DNA from: Batillaria attramentaria
Lineage: Eukaryota; Mollusca; Gastropoda; Batillariidae
DNA length: 64,000 nt
Assembly: GCA_018292915.2 (NCBI GenBank)
Contig: JACVVK020000211.1
Coordinates: 757,501 to 821,500 of the forward strand
Reading direction: 5' to 3'
Shown here one piece after another: positions 63,994-64,000 of this stretch. Every line of letters begins with the position of its first letter. Positions within the stretch are counted from its first letter, which is position 1. Made by a program: the position numbers and the translations under genes. The notes beneath the pieces are model-generated. The model saw nothing but the letters and a program-made list of their open reading frames with translations, had not been told where the DNA came from and made no database searches.

Positions 63994-64000
63994 TGGAAAT

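Overview
The window looks like animal nuclear DNA, most probably from a mollusc (a gastropod is my best guess). This is inferred from spliced-exon-like islands separated by kilobases of non-coding DNA, dense tRNA-derived SINEs with target-site duplications, a non-LTR retrotransposon, small inverted-repeat DNA transposons, and very abundant CA/GT, GA, CAA and poly(G/C) tracts. There is no bacterial-style gene packing, rRNA, functional tRNA gene or CRISPR array. Most long open frames are translated simple repeats and are left out. The organism call rests on repeat style only.

Host coding content is sparse. The best model is a plus-strand, three-exon gene: a GC-rich promoter-like stretch near 5.8-5.9 kb, a first exon with a good start context at 6,033-6,117, an acidic middle exon at 17,206-17,464, and a last exon at 43,053-43,356 ending in a proline/serine-rich tail. 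Splice phases agree, but no homologue was recognised. A separate cysteine-containing exon lies at 62,526-62,641. Weaker exon candidates lie at 11,107, 33,716, 34,099 and 43,688.

The rest is mainly mobile DNA. SINE-A, with a tRNA-like head and a body ending in GGACGTTAAAC plus CACCCA repeats, has more than twenty copies, many with clear 7-14 bp target-site duplications. SINE-B (about 468 bp, poly(A)-tailed) occurs once. A third short retroposon (SINE-C) carries a (CACT)n tail. A 5'-truncated, frameshifted RTE-like LINE fills 27.2-29.95 kb. DNA transposons include a family with CAGGCTGGGGAATT termini and 6-bp duplications, two PIF/Harbinger-like elements (TAA duplications), and three TTAA-flanked foldback or MITE-like elements. 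Insertions are nested up to three deep at 12.4-13.7 kb, and a related repeat at 49.1 kb preserves the uninterrupted site.

The most interesting item is a complete type I hammerhead ribozyme fold on the minus strand at 34,725-34,791. It is fused to a roughly 120-bp body, and a second copy of that body at 25,377-25,495 begins within a few bases of the predicted self-cleavage point. A degenerate hammerhead-like core sits in a duplication-flanked insertion at 14.5-14.8 kb. Both fit Penelope-like or retrozyme-like retroelements. Other notable structures are a 94-bp near-perfect palindrome (56.23 kb), a foldback element with TATA-like boxes in both arms (7.03 kb), a perfect 107-bp tandem duplication (44.18 kb), a 94-bp minisatellite (25.5 kb) and a degenerate satellite-like block (59.6-60.3 kb).
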